DNA of 17,655 nt, taken from contig JAHRWO010000236.1 of NCBI GenBank assembly GCA_019105125.1, positions 1 through 17,655 on the forward strand, written 5' to 3'. Within the stretch, counting starts at the first letter, position 1. Every line of letters starts with the position of its first letter. Positions 7,119-14,313 of the stretch are shown here, one piece after another. Under the pieces are notes generated by a model, which was not told the DNA's origin, did no database searches, and saw only the letters and a list, made by a program, of their open reading frames with translations. A program made the position numbers and the translations under genes. The DNA comes from Flavobacterium sp. (GTDB lineage: Bacteria > Bacteroidota > Bacteroidia > Flavobacteriales > Flavobacteriaceae).

Positions 7119-7802
7119 ATGAGATACCTTTTAATTTATACATTTCTGATTTTATGCGGTTTCCGAGCACATTCTCAAATTAACGAATTGGGCTTGTTCA
7201 TTGGAGGGGTTAATTATATTGGAGATATTGGTCCCACAGATTACGTAGCGCCTAACAAAGCAGGGTTTGGAATTTTATACAAATGGAACAAAAGTCCAAG
7301 ACATGCTTATCGATTTTCGTATACTCAAGGAAAATTAACTTCTAATGATTTAGATAGTGATGTTCCTAGTAGAAATTTGAGAGGAAATGCATTTGAAAAT
7401 GGAGTTAAAGAGTTTTCTGCAGGTTTAGAATTTAATTTTTTAGATTTTGATTTGCATGATGGTGATCGCAAAATTAGTCCTTACGTATATTCTGGATTAA
7501 GTTATGCGATATATGACGAAATTTATATTTTAGATAATAACAGTAAAGAAGATTATCAAAGTGGTGCCTTTGCTATTCCTATGATTTTTGGTGTAAAAGC
7601 CAGACTATTTGAAAGATTTGTATTGGCAGCCGAAGTGGGTTTTAGATACACATTTACTGATAATTTAGATGGTAGTAATCCAAAAAACAATAACTTTGAA
7701 ACCTTGCGTTTTGGAAATAAAAACAGTAACGATTGGTATGTTTTTTCGGGATTAACATTAACCTATACATTTGGTAAAAACCCATGTTTTTGTGCAGAAT
7801 AA
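7119..7802 (+). CDS. DUF6089-family protein, probable outer-membrane beta-barrel
   Basis: A 227-residue exported protein with a signal peptide (MRYLLIYTFLILCGFRAHSQ, cleavage likely around residues 19-20). The mature chain starts INELGLFIGGVNYIGDIGPT, typical of DUF6089 proteins, a Bacteroidetes family of small barrel-like proteins. Alternating amphipathic segments such as HAYRFSYTQGKLTS, EFSAGLEFNFLDFDL, ISPYVYSGLSYAIYD, FVLAAEVGFRYTF and WYVFSGLTLTYTFG look like beta-strands. It ends with FGKNPCFCAE, two Cys close to the C-terminus. I preferred the ATG at 7119 to the one at 7050, because only it gives a proper signal peptide and the -7 element lies between them. The gene ends one base before the uppS start, so it is coupled to uppS. 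No function is established; a part in envelope assembly is inferred from its place. Confidence 0.82.
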   Translation: MRYLLIYTFLILCGFRAHSQINELGLFIGGVNYIGDIGPTDYVAPNKAGFGILYKWNKSPRHAYRFSYTQGKLTSNDLDSDVPSRNLRGNAFENGVKEFSAGLEFNFLDFDLHDGDRKISPYVYSGLSYAIYDEIYILDNNSKEDYQSGAFAIPMIFGVKARLFERFVLAAEVGFRYTFTDNLDGSNPKNNNFETLRFGNKNSNDWYVFSGLTLTYTFGKNPCFCAE

Positions 7803-7803
7803 A

Positions 7804-8547
7804 ATGGAATTATTAGATCAAATAAATAAAGAACATCTGCCTCAGCACCTAGCCATTATCATGGATGGGAATGGGAGATGGGCAAAACGGAAAGGAATGC
7901 TTCGAGCATTTGGACATGAAAATGGTGCCAAATCTGTTCGAGTAACTGTGGAGTCATGTGCAAAATTAGGCGTCAAGAATTTAACTTTATATGCATTTTC
8001 AACTGAAAATTGGAACCGTCCGAAAGTTGAAGTAGATACTTTAATGAAACTTTTAGTTTCATCATTAAAGAAAGAAATTAAGACTTTACAGTCAAATAAT
8101 ATTCGATTAAATGCTATTGGTAATTTAACAAATTTACCTTCAGGTGTACAAAAAGAATTGCAAGAGGTTATAGAAAAGACCTCAGAAAATACTAGAATGA
8201 CACTTACTTTGGCACTTAGTTATGGCTCTCGAGAAGAGCTTATTCAAGTTGTTAAAAAAATTGCTCACAAAGTTAAAAATAATATAATTTCCGAAGAGGC
8301 TATTGATGAATCAATTATTAATCAGCATCTTTACACTCACAATTTGCCAGATGTTGATTTGGTTATTAGAACTAGTGGTGAGCATAGAATAAGTAATTTT
8401 TTACTTTGGCAAATAGCTTATGCAGAGTTTTATTTTACCGAAGTATTATGGCCTGATTTCTCGGAAAATCATTTGTATGAAGCAATTATTAGTTATCAAA
8501 AACGTGAACGCCGATTTGGAAAAACAAGCGAACAAATTATACCTTAA
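7804..8547 (+). CDS. uppS: Isoprenyl transferase (undecaprenyl diphosphate synthase)
   Basis: This is a cis-prenyltransferase that adds isopentenyl units to farnesyl diphosphate to make undecaprenyl diphosphate, the lipid carrier for peptidoglycan and other cell-surface polymers. The 247-residue protein has IIMDGNGRWAKRKG (18-31) with catalytic Asp21, then FGHENGAKSVR, LTLYAFSTENWNRP, LALSYGSREEL and the C-terminal block DLVIRTSGEHRISNFLLWQIAYAEFYF, which carries the Arg and Glu residues for IPP and Mg binding. The start at 7804 was chosen because it follows the upstream stop by one base and gives the usual N-terminus; an earlier in-frame ATG at 7771 lies inside the previous gene. bamA starts four bases after its stop, so lipid-carrier synthesis and outer-membrane assembly are expressed together. 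Confidence 0.95.
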   Translation: MELLDQINKEHLPQHLAIIMDGNGRWAKRKGMLRAFGHENGAKSVRVTVESCAKLGVKNLTLYAFSTENWNRPKVEVDTLMKLLVSSLKKEIKTLQSNNIRLNAIGNLTNLPSGVQKELQEVIEKTSENTRMTLTLALSYGSREELIQVVKKIAHKVKNNIISEEAIDESIINQHLYTHNLPDVDLVIRTSGEHRISNFLLWQIAYAEFYFTEVLWPDFSENHLYEAIISYQKRERRFGKTSEQIIP

Positions 8548-8551
8548 AGAA

Positions 8552-11230
8552 ATGTTGAAAAAAGGATTACAATTATTTACATTATTAACAATATTATTTA
8601 GTTCTTCGCTTTTTGCTCAAGAAACAAATTTAGAAAGTGGTAAATCATATATATTAGCTAAAATTGACGTTACTGGTAAAATAAGTTATAACGAGCAAAC
8701 AGTTACTACTTTCACAGGGTTAGAAAAAGGGCAACAGATCATTGTGCCGGGACAAGATATTAGTAATGCTATTAAAAAATTATGGAAACTTGGATTGTTT
8801 TCTGATGTAAACTTTTATGTAAACGAAATAAAAGGGGATAGTATTTACTTAGAATTAAATATCAACGAATTACCTAAATTATCAGATGTTAAAATTCAAG
8901 GAGTTAAAAAAGGTAAAGTAGATGAATTAATTAAAGAAGCTGATCTTAAAAAAGGAAAGATTGTAAACGAAAATTTAATTACTACAACTAAAAATTACTT
9001 CGAGAACAAATACAAGAAAGAAGGATTTTATCAAACCAAAGTTTCAATTAACACCATTTCTGATAGTGTAGAGACAGAGGTTAAAATGGTTGTTAATATT
9101 GACAAAGGTGATAAAGTAAAAATAAAAAACATTGCATTTGAAGGTAATAATCAAATTAGTGATGCTAAGCTTAGAAAAGCATTTAAAAATACGAAACAAC
9201 GAAATCCTATCCGAGTTTTTAAAAGATCTAAATACATCAAAGATAAGTACAAAGAAGATTTGGTGTCTGTGATTGATAAATACAAAGAAAGAGGAAATCG
9301 TGATGCGAGAATTATATCGGATTCTGTGTTTTATGATAAGAAATCCAATACCATTTCCATAAATGTAAAATTGGAAGAAGGAAGAAAATACTTTTTTGGC
9401 GATATTCGCTATTTAGGTAACACTATTTATACCGATCGTCAGTTGAATTCTATTCTAGGAATTAAAAAAGGAGATGTTTACAACGGTACTATTTTACAAA
9501 AAAGAATTGCAGATCAATCAAAACCAGATGGTGAAGATTTAACTAACTTGTATCAAAATAACGGGTACTTATTTTCAAGCATCAATCCTGTGGAAGTAAG
9601 AACCGTAAACGATACAATCGATTTTGAAATTAGAATTACTGAAGGGCCTATCGCTTACTTTAACAAGATTACCGTTGTTGGAAATGATAAAACCAATGAC
9701 CATGTTATTTACAGAGAATTAAGAACGAAACCAGGTAGAAAATATAGTAAAGAAGATCTAGTTCGTTCTATTAGAGAAATCGGTCAGTTAGGATTTTTTG
9801 ATCCAGAATCAATTAAGCCTGATTTTAAAAATGTAGACCCACAAGCGGGAACTGTAGATATTCAGTTTAATGTGGTAGAAAAAGGATCTAGCCAAATTGA
9901 ATTACAAGGAGGTTATGGTGGAGGAGGCTTCATCGGAACACTAGGTCTTTCGTTCAATAACTTCTCGGCTCGAAATATGTTCAAAAAAGACGCTTATAAG
10001 CCATTACCAATGGGTGATGGACAAAAAATGGCTTTGCGTTTACAAGGTAGTACTTACTTTCAAACGTATAGTTTGTCTTTTTCAGAGCCATGGTTTGGAG
10101 GGAAAAAACCTGTAAGTTTCTCAACTTCTATCTCTCATAGTAAACAGTATTTGTTCAACTTCAGATCAAGAGATGTTAACAGAAGTCAAAGTTTTAATAT
10201 TACCTCATTAACGGTTGGATTAGCTAAACGTTTAACTGTGCCAGATGATTACTTCGTTTTGTCACAAGCGCTTTCTTTTCAATATTATGATTTAAATAAT
10301 TATAATACCGGACTGTTTACTTTTGGTAATGGTTCGTCTAAGAACTTAGCTTATACCATAGCCTTAACTAGAAACAGTAAAGCAGTAAATCCAATTTTCC
10401 CAACATCAGGTTCTGAATTCAGTATTTCTGGAAAATTCACACCGCCTTATTCGCTTTTAAATGGAGTAGATTATCGCAACTTAGAAAATGATGTAAATTA
10501 TAAATTACGATTTAGTGAAACGGCTGGTTATAACGTAGTTCCTGTTAACGATAGGGTTCCTGTTCCAGGGGATTTTATTGGGGCTAATTATGATGCAAAC
10601 GGTAATATTGTATCGGTATTTTATGTAGATGATCCTGCAGATGCAGCGGTGAATCAAAGTAAAGTTGATCAGAAAAAATTCAATTGGTTAGAATATTATA
10701 AAGTTAAATTTAAAGCCGATTCTTATACCCGTGTTTACCAAAAATTAGTATTGAGAACAAATGCAGAATTTGGATTTATGGGCGCTTACAATCCAGATAG
10801 AGGATTGGTACCATTTGAAAGATTTTTCGTAGGTGGTGATGGTTTGGCGAATTTTGCATTAGATGGTAGAGAAATTATTCAGTTAAGAGGTTATCCTAAC
10901 AACTCATTATCTTCAATTGATGGTGGAACCGTTTATAATAAATTCTCAGTTGAGTTAAGATACCCAATTACCATGAATCAATCAGCGTCTATTTACGCAT
11001 TGACTTTCTTAGAAGCGGGTGCTGCATTTAACGAGTTTAAAGATTATAATCCATTTAAATTGCAACGTTCTGCGGGTCTTGGTCTTCGAGTATTCATGCC
11101 AGCTTTCGGATTATTAGGGATCGACTTTGCACATGGTTTTGATGCTATTCCTGATTTTTCAAATCCGTCTAATATCAATGGACCTAAAAGTGGTTGGCAA
11201 ACCCACTTTATTATTGGACAACAATTTTAA
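8552..11230 (+). CDS. bamA: Outer-membrane protein assembly factor BamA
   Basis: The essential Omp85 protein that folds beta-barrels into the outer membrane. It has 892 residues: a signal peptide (MLKKGLQLFTLLTILFSSSLFAQ), then five POTRA domains at about 34-105, 110-187, 190-276, 280-365 and 369-446. Typical starts are visible, for example IKNIAFEGNNQISDAKL, FFGDIRYLGNTIYTDRQL and FNKITVVGNDKTNDHVIYREL. The barrel runs from about 450 to the C-terminal Phe. The conserved L6 loop motif is LRGYPNNS, with Arg779. The start at 8552 is preferred: the longer frame from 8420 overlaps uppS in another frame and has no signal peptide. It is somewhat longer than E. coli BamA (about 810 residues), largely in the barrel loops. 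Two OmpH/Skp chaperone genes follow. Confidence 0.95.
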   Translation: MLKKGLQLFTLLTILFSSSLFAQETNLESGKSYILAKIDVTGKISYNEQTVTTFTGLEKGQQIIVPGQDISNAIKKLWKLGLFSDVNFYVNEIKGDSIYLELNINELPKLSDVKIQGVKKGKVDELIKEADLKKGKIVNENLITTTKNYFENKYKKEGFYQTKVSINTISDSVETEVKMVVNIDKGDKVKIKNIAFEGNNQISDAKLRKAFKNTKQRNPIRVFKRSKYIKDKYKEDLVSVIDKYKERGNRDARIISDSVFYDKKSNTISINVKLEEGRKYFFGDIRYLGNTIYTDRQLNSILGIKKGDVYNGTILQKRIADQSKPDGEDLTNLYQNNGYLFSSINPVEVRTVNDTIDFEIRITEGPIAYFNKITVVGNDKTNDHVIYRELRTKPGRKYSKEDLVRSIREIGQLGFFDPESIKPDFKNVDPQAGTVDIQFNVVEKGSSQIELQGGYGGGGFIGTLGLSFNNFSARNMFKKDAYKPLPMGDGQKMALRLQGSTYFQTYSLSFSEPWFGGKKPVSFSTSISHSKQYLFNFRSRDVNRSQSFNITSLTVGLAKRLTVPDDYFVLSQALSFQYYDLNNYNTGLFTFGNGSSKNLAYTIALTRNSKAVNPIFPTSGSEFSISGKFTPPYSLLNGVDYRNLENDVNYKLRFSETAGYNVVPVNDRVPVPGDFIGANYDANGNIVSVFYVDDPADAAVNQSKVDQKKFNWLEYYKVKFKADSYTRVYQKLVLRTNAEFGFMGAYNPDRGLVPFERFFVGGDGLANFALDGREIIQLRGYPNNSLSSIDGGTVYNKFSVELRYPITMNQSASIYALTFLEAGAAFNEFKDYNPFKLQRSAGLGLRVFMPAFGLLGIDFAHGFDAIPDFSNPSNINGPKSGWQTHFIIGQQF

Positions 11231-11310
11231 GTTTTGTTAGTGCTTTTTTGTTAAATTCGTAAAAATATTTTGAATTAAATTGCGTTTAATAAACAAGTGT
11301 AATGAAATCT

Positions 11311-11318
11311 TAGATTTG
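11311..11318 (+). promoter_or_regulatory. Candidate -7 element before the OmpH genes (TAGATTTG)
   Basis: TAGATTTG matches TAnnTTTG and lies 11 bases before the ATG at 11330, or 20 before the ATG at 11339. No TTG is present at the usual -33 position. If it is used, the OmpH pair has its own promoter in the 99-base gap after bamA, where I see no terminator. Confidence 0.35.
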
Positions 11319-11329
11319 AAGACCATAAA

Positions 11330-12352
11330 ATGATTAAAATGAAAAAACTACTTTTTATAATTGCTTTCACCTCGTTAACATCTTTCGCTCAAACGGCTAG
11401 AGGTGTTAAAATCGGGTATATCGATATGGAATATATTCTAGAGAAAGTACCAGATTATGCTAATGCTCTAAATCAACTAGAACAAAAAGCACAAAAATGG
11501 AAGCAAGAAATTGAAGTCAAAAGAAATGAAATAGATAAATTAAAAGACGTACTTAAAACGGAACGTGTCTTACTCACTAGAGAATTAATTGAAGAACGAG
11601 AGCAAGAAATAGCATTTGCTGAAACAGAGCTTTTGGATTATCAGGAAAAACGTTTCGGACCAAAAGGCGATTTAATTGTTCAAAAATCAGTTTTGGTAAA
11701 GCCTATCCAAGATCAAATTTTTACCATTATTCAAGATGTTGCAGAACAAAGAAAATATGATTTTATTTTTGACAAATCGTCAGATTTAACCATGCTATTT
11801 GCAGCTCAAAGATATGATATCAGTGATTTTGTGGTGCGAAAATTAAGCGCTTCTCAAAAAAGAGAAGAAATGACAAAAAAACAATTGAAAGCGCAAGAAG
11901 CTAAAGAAGCACTTGAAGAAGCACTTGAAGATAATCCTGAATATACAGAAAGACAAAAACTTTTAGAAGAAAGAAAAGCTGCAAGAGAAAAACTGATCGA
12001 AGAGCGCAAACAAGCCATGGAAAAAAAGAAAGCAGAGGCAACTGAAAAGAGAAATAAAATGATCGAAGAGCGCAATGCGAAAAAAAGTGGCACAGTAATT
12101 GAAAATAAATCTTCAGAAGAGAATAAAAATAATCCAGATGAAGTAGAAAAGAACGTTAAAACAACCGAAAAAGAAAATACTATTACTAAGCCTACAGCGG
12201 CAGAAATTAGACAAAAAGCAATTGATGATAGAAATAAAAAATTAGAAGATCGTAAAAAGGCTTTAGATGAAAAAAAGAAAAAAATAGCAGAAGATAGAGA
12301 AGCTGCTAAAAAAGCAAAAGAACAAAAAACAGAAACAGAGAATAAAGATTAA
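11330..12352 (+). CDS. OmpH/Skp-family periplasmic chaperone with long charged C-terminal tail
   Basis: A 340-residue exported protein of the Skp (OmpH) family, which holds unfolded outer-membrane proteins in the periplasm. The signal peptide ends at TSFAQ (about residue 21). The Skp core covers about 24-172: IGYIDMEYILEKVPDY opens it, a long coiled coil follows (45-105), and KPIQDQIFTIIQDVAEQRKYDFIFDKSSDLTMLFA closes it. From about 173 to 340 there is a Lys/Glu/Arg-rich, low-complexity coiled-coil tail absent from the usual 160-residue Skp. An alternative start at 11339 (MKKLLFII) is equally good and would give a more typical signal peptide. It lies between bamA and a second, normal-length OmpH gene, consistent with a role in BAM-substrate delivery. 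The role of the tail is unknown. Confidence 0.88.
   Translation: MIKMKKLLFIIAFTSLTSFAQTARGVKIGYIDMEYILEKVPDYANALNQLEQKAQKWKQEIEVKRNEIDKLKDVLKTERVLLTRELIEEREQEIAFAETELLDYQEKRFGPKGDLIVQKSVLVKPIQDQIFTIIQDVAEQRKYDFIFDKSSDLTMLFAAQRYDISDFVVRKLSASQKREEMTKKQLKAQEAKEALEEALEDNPEYTERQKLLEERKAAREKLIEERKQAMEKKKAEATEKRNKMIEERNAKKSGTVIENKSSEENKNNPDEVEKNVKTTEKENTITKPTAAEIRQKAIDDRNKKLEDRKKALDEKKKKIAEDREAAKKAKEQKTETENKD
11906..11929 (+). repeat. 12-bp perfect tandem duplication in the OmpH tail
   Basis: GAAGCACTTGAA occurs twice back to back and encodes EALE-EALE at the start of the charged tail of the long OmpH protein. It keeps the frame. Confidence 0.9.
11994..12075 (+). repeat. 16-bp direct repeat, 66-bp period, in the OmpH tail
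   Basis: TGATCGAAGAGCGCAA is found at 11994-12009 and again at 12060-12075. The 66-bp period equals 22 codons, so the repeat is in frame and encodes IEER plus part of the next codon both times. It suggests that the tail grew by internal duplication. Confidence 0.9.
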
Positions 12353-12376
12353 ATAACTTAAATTTTACAATTAAAA

Positions 12377-12883
12377 ATGAAACAATTAAAAACTTTAGCA
12401 ATCGCAATCGTACTTTTTATTGGAACTCAGGTTTCAGCTCAATCAAAAGTGGCACATATAGACGTACAAGCTTTAATGACAGCTATGCCTGAAATGAAAG
12501 TAGCACAAGATCAAATGAAGAAAATTCAGGAATCTTATGACAAAGATTACAAAAATATGGTTACTGAATATCAAACAAAATTGCAAAAATACGAACAAGA
12601 ATCTGCAACTGCTGGTGATGCTTTAAATGATACTCGTTCTAAAGAAATGCAAGATATGGGGAATCGTATCCAACAATTTCAACAAACAGCTCAAAAAGAA
12701 TTAGGGCAAAAAGAAATGGACTTAATCAAGCCAATCATGGAGAAAGCTCAAAAAGCAATCCAAAAAGTAGCTAAAGCTAAAGGTGTTAACTATGTTTTAG
12801 ATGCTACAACTGGTTCAGGAGTTCTATTTGCAGAAGGCGGAATTGATCTATTAGCTGATGTTAAAAAAGAATTAGGATTTTAA
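12377..12883 (+). CDS. OmpH/Skp-family periplasmic chaperone
   Basis: A 168-residue protein of normal Skp length. The signal peptide is MKQLKTLAIAIVLFIGTQVSAQ. The mature protein starts SKVAHIDVQALMTAMPEMK, the usual first strand and helix of the family, continues with a long Gln/Lys/Glu-rich coiled coil (about 43-125), and ends with KAIQKVAKAKGVNYVLDATTGSGVLFAEGGIDLLADVKKEL, the conserved beta-body segment. Skp works as a trimer in the periplasm, holding unfolded outer-membrane proteins for BamA. It follows the long-tailed paralogue after 24 bases, and a strong terminator follows its stop codon. It is therefore the last gene of the envelope operon. The presence of two paralogues suggests divided roles, for instance different clients or hetero-oligomers, but this cannot be decided from the sequence. 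Confidence 0.92.
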   Translation: MKQLKTLAIAIVLFIGTQVSAQSKVAHIDVQALMTAMPEMKVAQDQMKKIQESYDKDYKNMVTEYQTKLQKYEQESATAGDALNDTRSKEMQDMGNRIQQFQQTAQKELGQKEMDLIKPIMEKAQKAIQKVAKAKGVNYVLDATTGSGVLFAEGGIDLLADVKKELGF

Positions 12884-12903
12884 TATAAATAAAAATCTTA
12901 TTT

Positions 12904-12944
12904 AAAAACTGCTCAGTCTTGTTTGTGATTGAGCAGTTTTTTTT
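12904..12944 (+). terminator. Intrinsic terminator of the bamA-ompH operon
   Basis: ACTGCTCA (12908-12915) pairs with TGAGCAGT (12930-12937). The stem is extended by A4/T4 and followed by a T-run to 12944. The 14-base loop is CT/GT-rich. The T-run merges with the -7 element of murI. Confidence 0.88.
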
Positions 12945-12951
12945 ATTTTTG
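12923..12951 (+). promoter_or_regulatory. Candidate murI promoter inside the upstream terminator
   Basis: TATTTTTG (12944-12951) is an exact TAnnTTTG match and lies 6 bases before the murI ATG. A TTG at 12923-12925, in the loop of the terminator, is 18 bases upstream; another at 12919-12921 is 22 bases upstream. Transcription would start at or within a few bases of the ATG, so the mRNA may be leaderless or nearly so. Confidence 0.5.
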
Positions 12952-12957
12952 TTTTAA

Positions 12958-13737
12958 ATGAACAAAGAAAACCCCATAGGATTGTTTGATTCGGGAGTAG
13001 GAGGAACTTCTATCTGGAAAGAGGTTCATTCGCTATTACCCAATGAAAACACAATTTATCTTGCCGATAGCAAAAATGCACCTTATGGACTAAAATCTAA
13101 AGAGGAAATTCTACTTTTAAGTGTAAAGAACACTGAATTTCTTCTAAATCAAAATTGTAAAATTATTGTAGTGGCTTGTAATACAGCTACAACTAATGCT
13201 ATTAAAGAATTAAGAACTAAGTATGATGTCCCTTTTATAGGAATAGAACCTGCCATAAAACCTGCAGCATTACAATCTAAAACGCAAACAATAGGCATCT
13301 TAGCTACTAAAGGAACTTTAAATAGTGAGTTGTTTCATAAAAGCGTTTCCAATCATCCTGATGTTAAAATTATTGAGCAAATTGGGCATGGGTTGGTTCA
13401 ATTAATAGAAAACGGAGATATTAATTCTCCTGAAATGGAGGAGTTGTTAAGAAGCTATCTTACACCAATGGTTGAAAAAAACATAGATTATTTGGTTTTA
13501 GGTTGCAGTCACTATCCTTATTTGATCCCCCAAATCAAAAAATTAATTCCCTCTCACATTCAAATTATAGATTCAGGAGAAGCTGTAGCAAAACAAACAA
13601 AAAGAATATTGGAGTCATTGAGTCTAATTAATGATTCAGATAAAAAAAGCTCGCAAATATTCTACACGAATAGCGAGCCTGAAGTTTTAGAAAAGCTTTT
13701 ATATTACGAGCAAAAGGTGATTTACAAGAATTTTTAA
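12958..13737 (+). CDS. murI: Glutamate racemase
   Basis: This cytosolic enzyme interconverts L- and D-glutamate without a cofactor and supplies D-Glu for peptidoglycan. The 259-residue protein has IGLFDSGVGGTSIW (7-20) with Asp11, ADSKNAPYG (36-44), VVACNTATTNA (71-81) with Cys74 as one catalytic base, and LGCSHYPYL (181-189) with Cys183 and His185 as the other side. All racemase catalytic residues are present. The gene follows the envelope operon, separated by a terminator that seems to contain its promoter. Its stop codon directly abuts the stop of the convergent carbonic-anhydrase gene. The coding stretch for DKKSSQIFYTNSEPE near the C-terminus also forms, on the other strand, the likely terminator of that convergent gene. 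Confidence 0.95.
   Translation: MNKENPIGLFDSGVGGTSIWKEVHSLLPNENTIYLADSKNAPYGLKSKEEILLLSVKNTEFLLNQNCKIIVVACNTATTNAIKELRTKYDVPFIGIEPAIKPAALQSKTQTIGILATKGTLNSELFHKSVSNHPDVKIIEQIGHGLVQLIENGDINSPEMEELLRSYLTPMVEKNIDYLVLGCSHYPYLIPQIKKLIPSHIQIIDSGEAVAKQTKRILESLSLINDSDKKSSQIFYTNSEPEVLEKLLYYEQKVIYKNF
13642..13678 (-). terminator. Antisense terminator inside murI, for the gamma-carbonic-anhydrase gene
   Basis: On the minus strand GCTCGC (13673-13678) pairs with GCGAGC (13649-13654), with an inner TATTC/GAATA stem, a GTGTA loop and a 3-nt bulge. Seven Ts follow (13642-13648). It lies 60 bases beyond the stop of the minus-strand gene at 13738, wholly within the murI coding sequence. It is one of the better terminator shapes in the window and no other is available to that gene. 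Confidence 0.7.
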
Positions 13738-14250
13738 TTATTCTTTAAACCAATTTGAATACATCACATAATTGTTTGAAATGCGTTCGATTTCACCTGC
13801 AAAGTCACTTTGATTAATGTCTTTTACTTTTTTAGCAGGAATACCTGCGTAAATACAACCCGATTCTACTACAGTATTTTGTGTAACTACTGAACCTGCT
13901 GCAATGATTGAATTGCTTTCAATTACGCAATTATCCATTATTATGGCACCCATTCCTATTAAAACATTATCATTTATCACACATCCATGAACTATTGCGT
14001 TGTGACCTATTGAAACATTGCTCCCAATCGCTGTGGGATGTTTTTGATACGTACAATGAATTACAGCTCCGTCTTGGATATTTACCTTATTTCCAATGGT
14101 GATGGAATTTACATCGCCTCGTACAACGGCATTAAACCACACACTACAATTTGAACCAAAAGATACTTCCCCAACAATAGTTGCATTTTCTGCTACGTAA
14201 CAATCCTCAGGAATTTGAGGATATTTACCGTTAACTTCTTTAATTAGCAT
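13738..14250 (-). CDS. Gamma-carbonic-anhydrase-like hexapeptide-repeat protein
   Basis: A 170-residue left-handed beta-helix protein of the gamma-carbonic-anhydrase group (YrdA/PaaY-like). Hexapeptide turns run from about residue 17 to 140, for example ENATIVGEVSFGSNCSVWFNAVVRGDVNSITIGNKVNI in successive short repeats, followed by C-terminal helices that pack along the trimer. Metal ligands are His65 (DGAVIHC), His83 and His88 (IGHNAIVH). Active-site neighbours Arg44, Asp46, Gln59 and Asp60 are also kept. Members of this group bind a metal, but carbonic-anhydrase activity is proven only for some, so the reaction is uncertain. The gene is convergent with murI, stop against stop. Upstream the terminator of the PorP/SprF gene lies 13 bases before its start, and I see no clear promoter between the two. 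Confidence 0.9.
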   Translation of the reverse strand: MLIKEVNGKYPQIPEDCYVAENATIVGEVSFGSNCSVWFNAVVRGDVNSITIGNKVNIQDGAVIHCTYQKHPTAIGSNVSIGHNAIVHGCVINDNVLIGMGAIIMDNCVIESNSIIAAGSVVTQNTVVESGCIYAGIPAKKVKDINQSDFAGEIERISNNYVMYSNWFKE

Positions 14251-14263
14251 AATTTATTTCTTT

Positions 14264-14291
14264 AAAAAAAATGTCCCGAATAATCGGGACA
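14264..14291 (-). terminator. Intrinsic terminator of the PorP/SprF gene
   Basis: TGTCCCGA (14272-14279) and TCGGGACA (14284-14291) form a perfect 8-bp stem with a 4-nt loop. On the minus strand it is followed by eight Ts (14264-14271). It starts 22 bases after the PorP/SprF stop codon. Confidence 0.92.
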
Positions 14292-14313
14292 AATATATTT
14301 GTTTTTAGTGATA

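Noticed and set aside
11854..12093. Open frame on the minus strand within the OmpH tail, rich in Ser, Phe and Leu.
   Set aside because: It is the antisense shadow of a Lys/Glu-rich repeat region and has no start context or family features.
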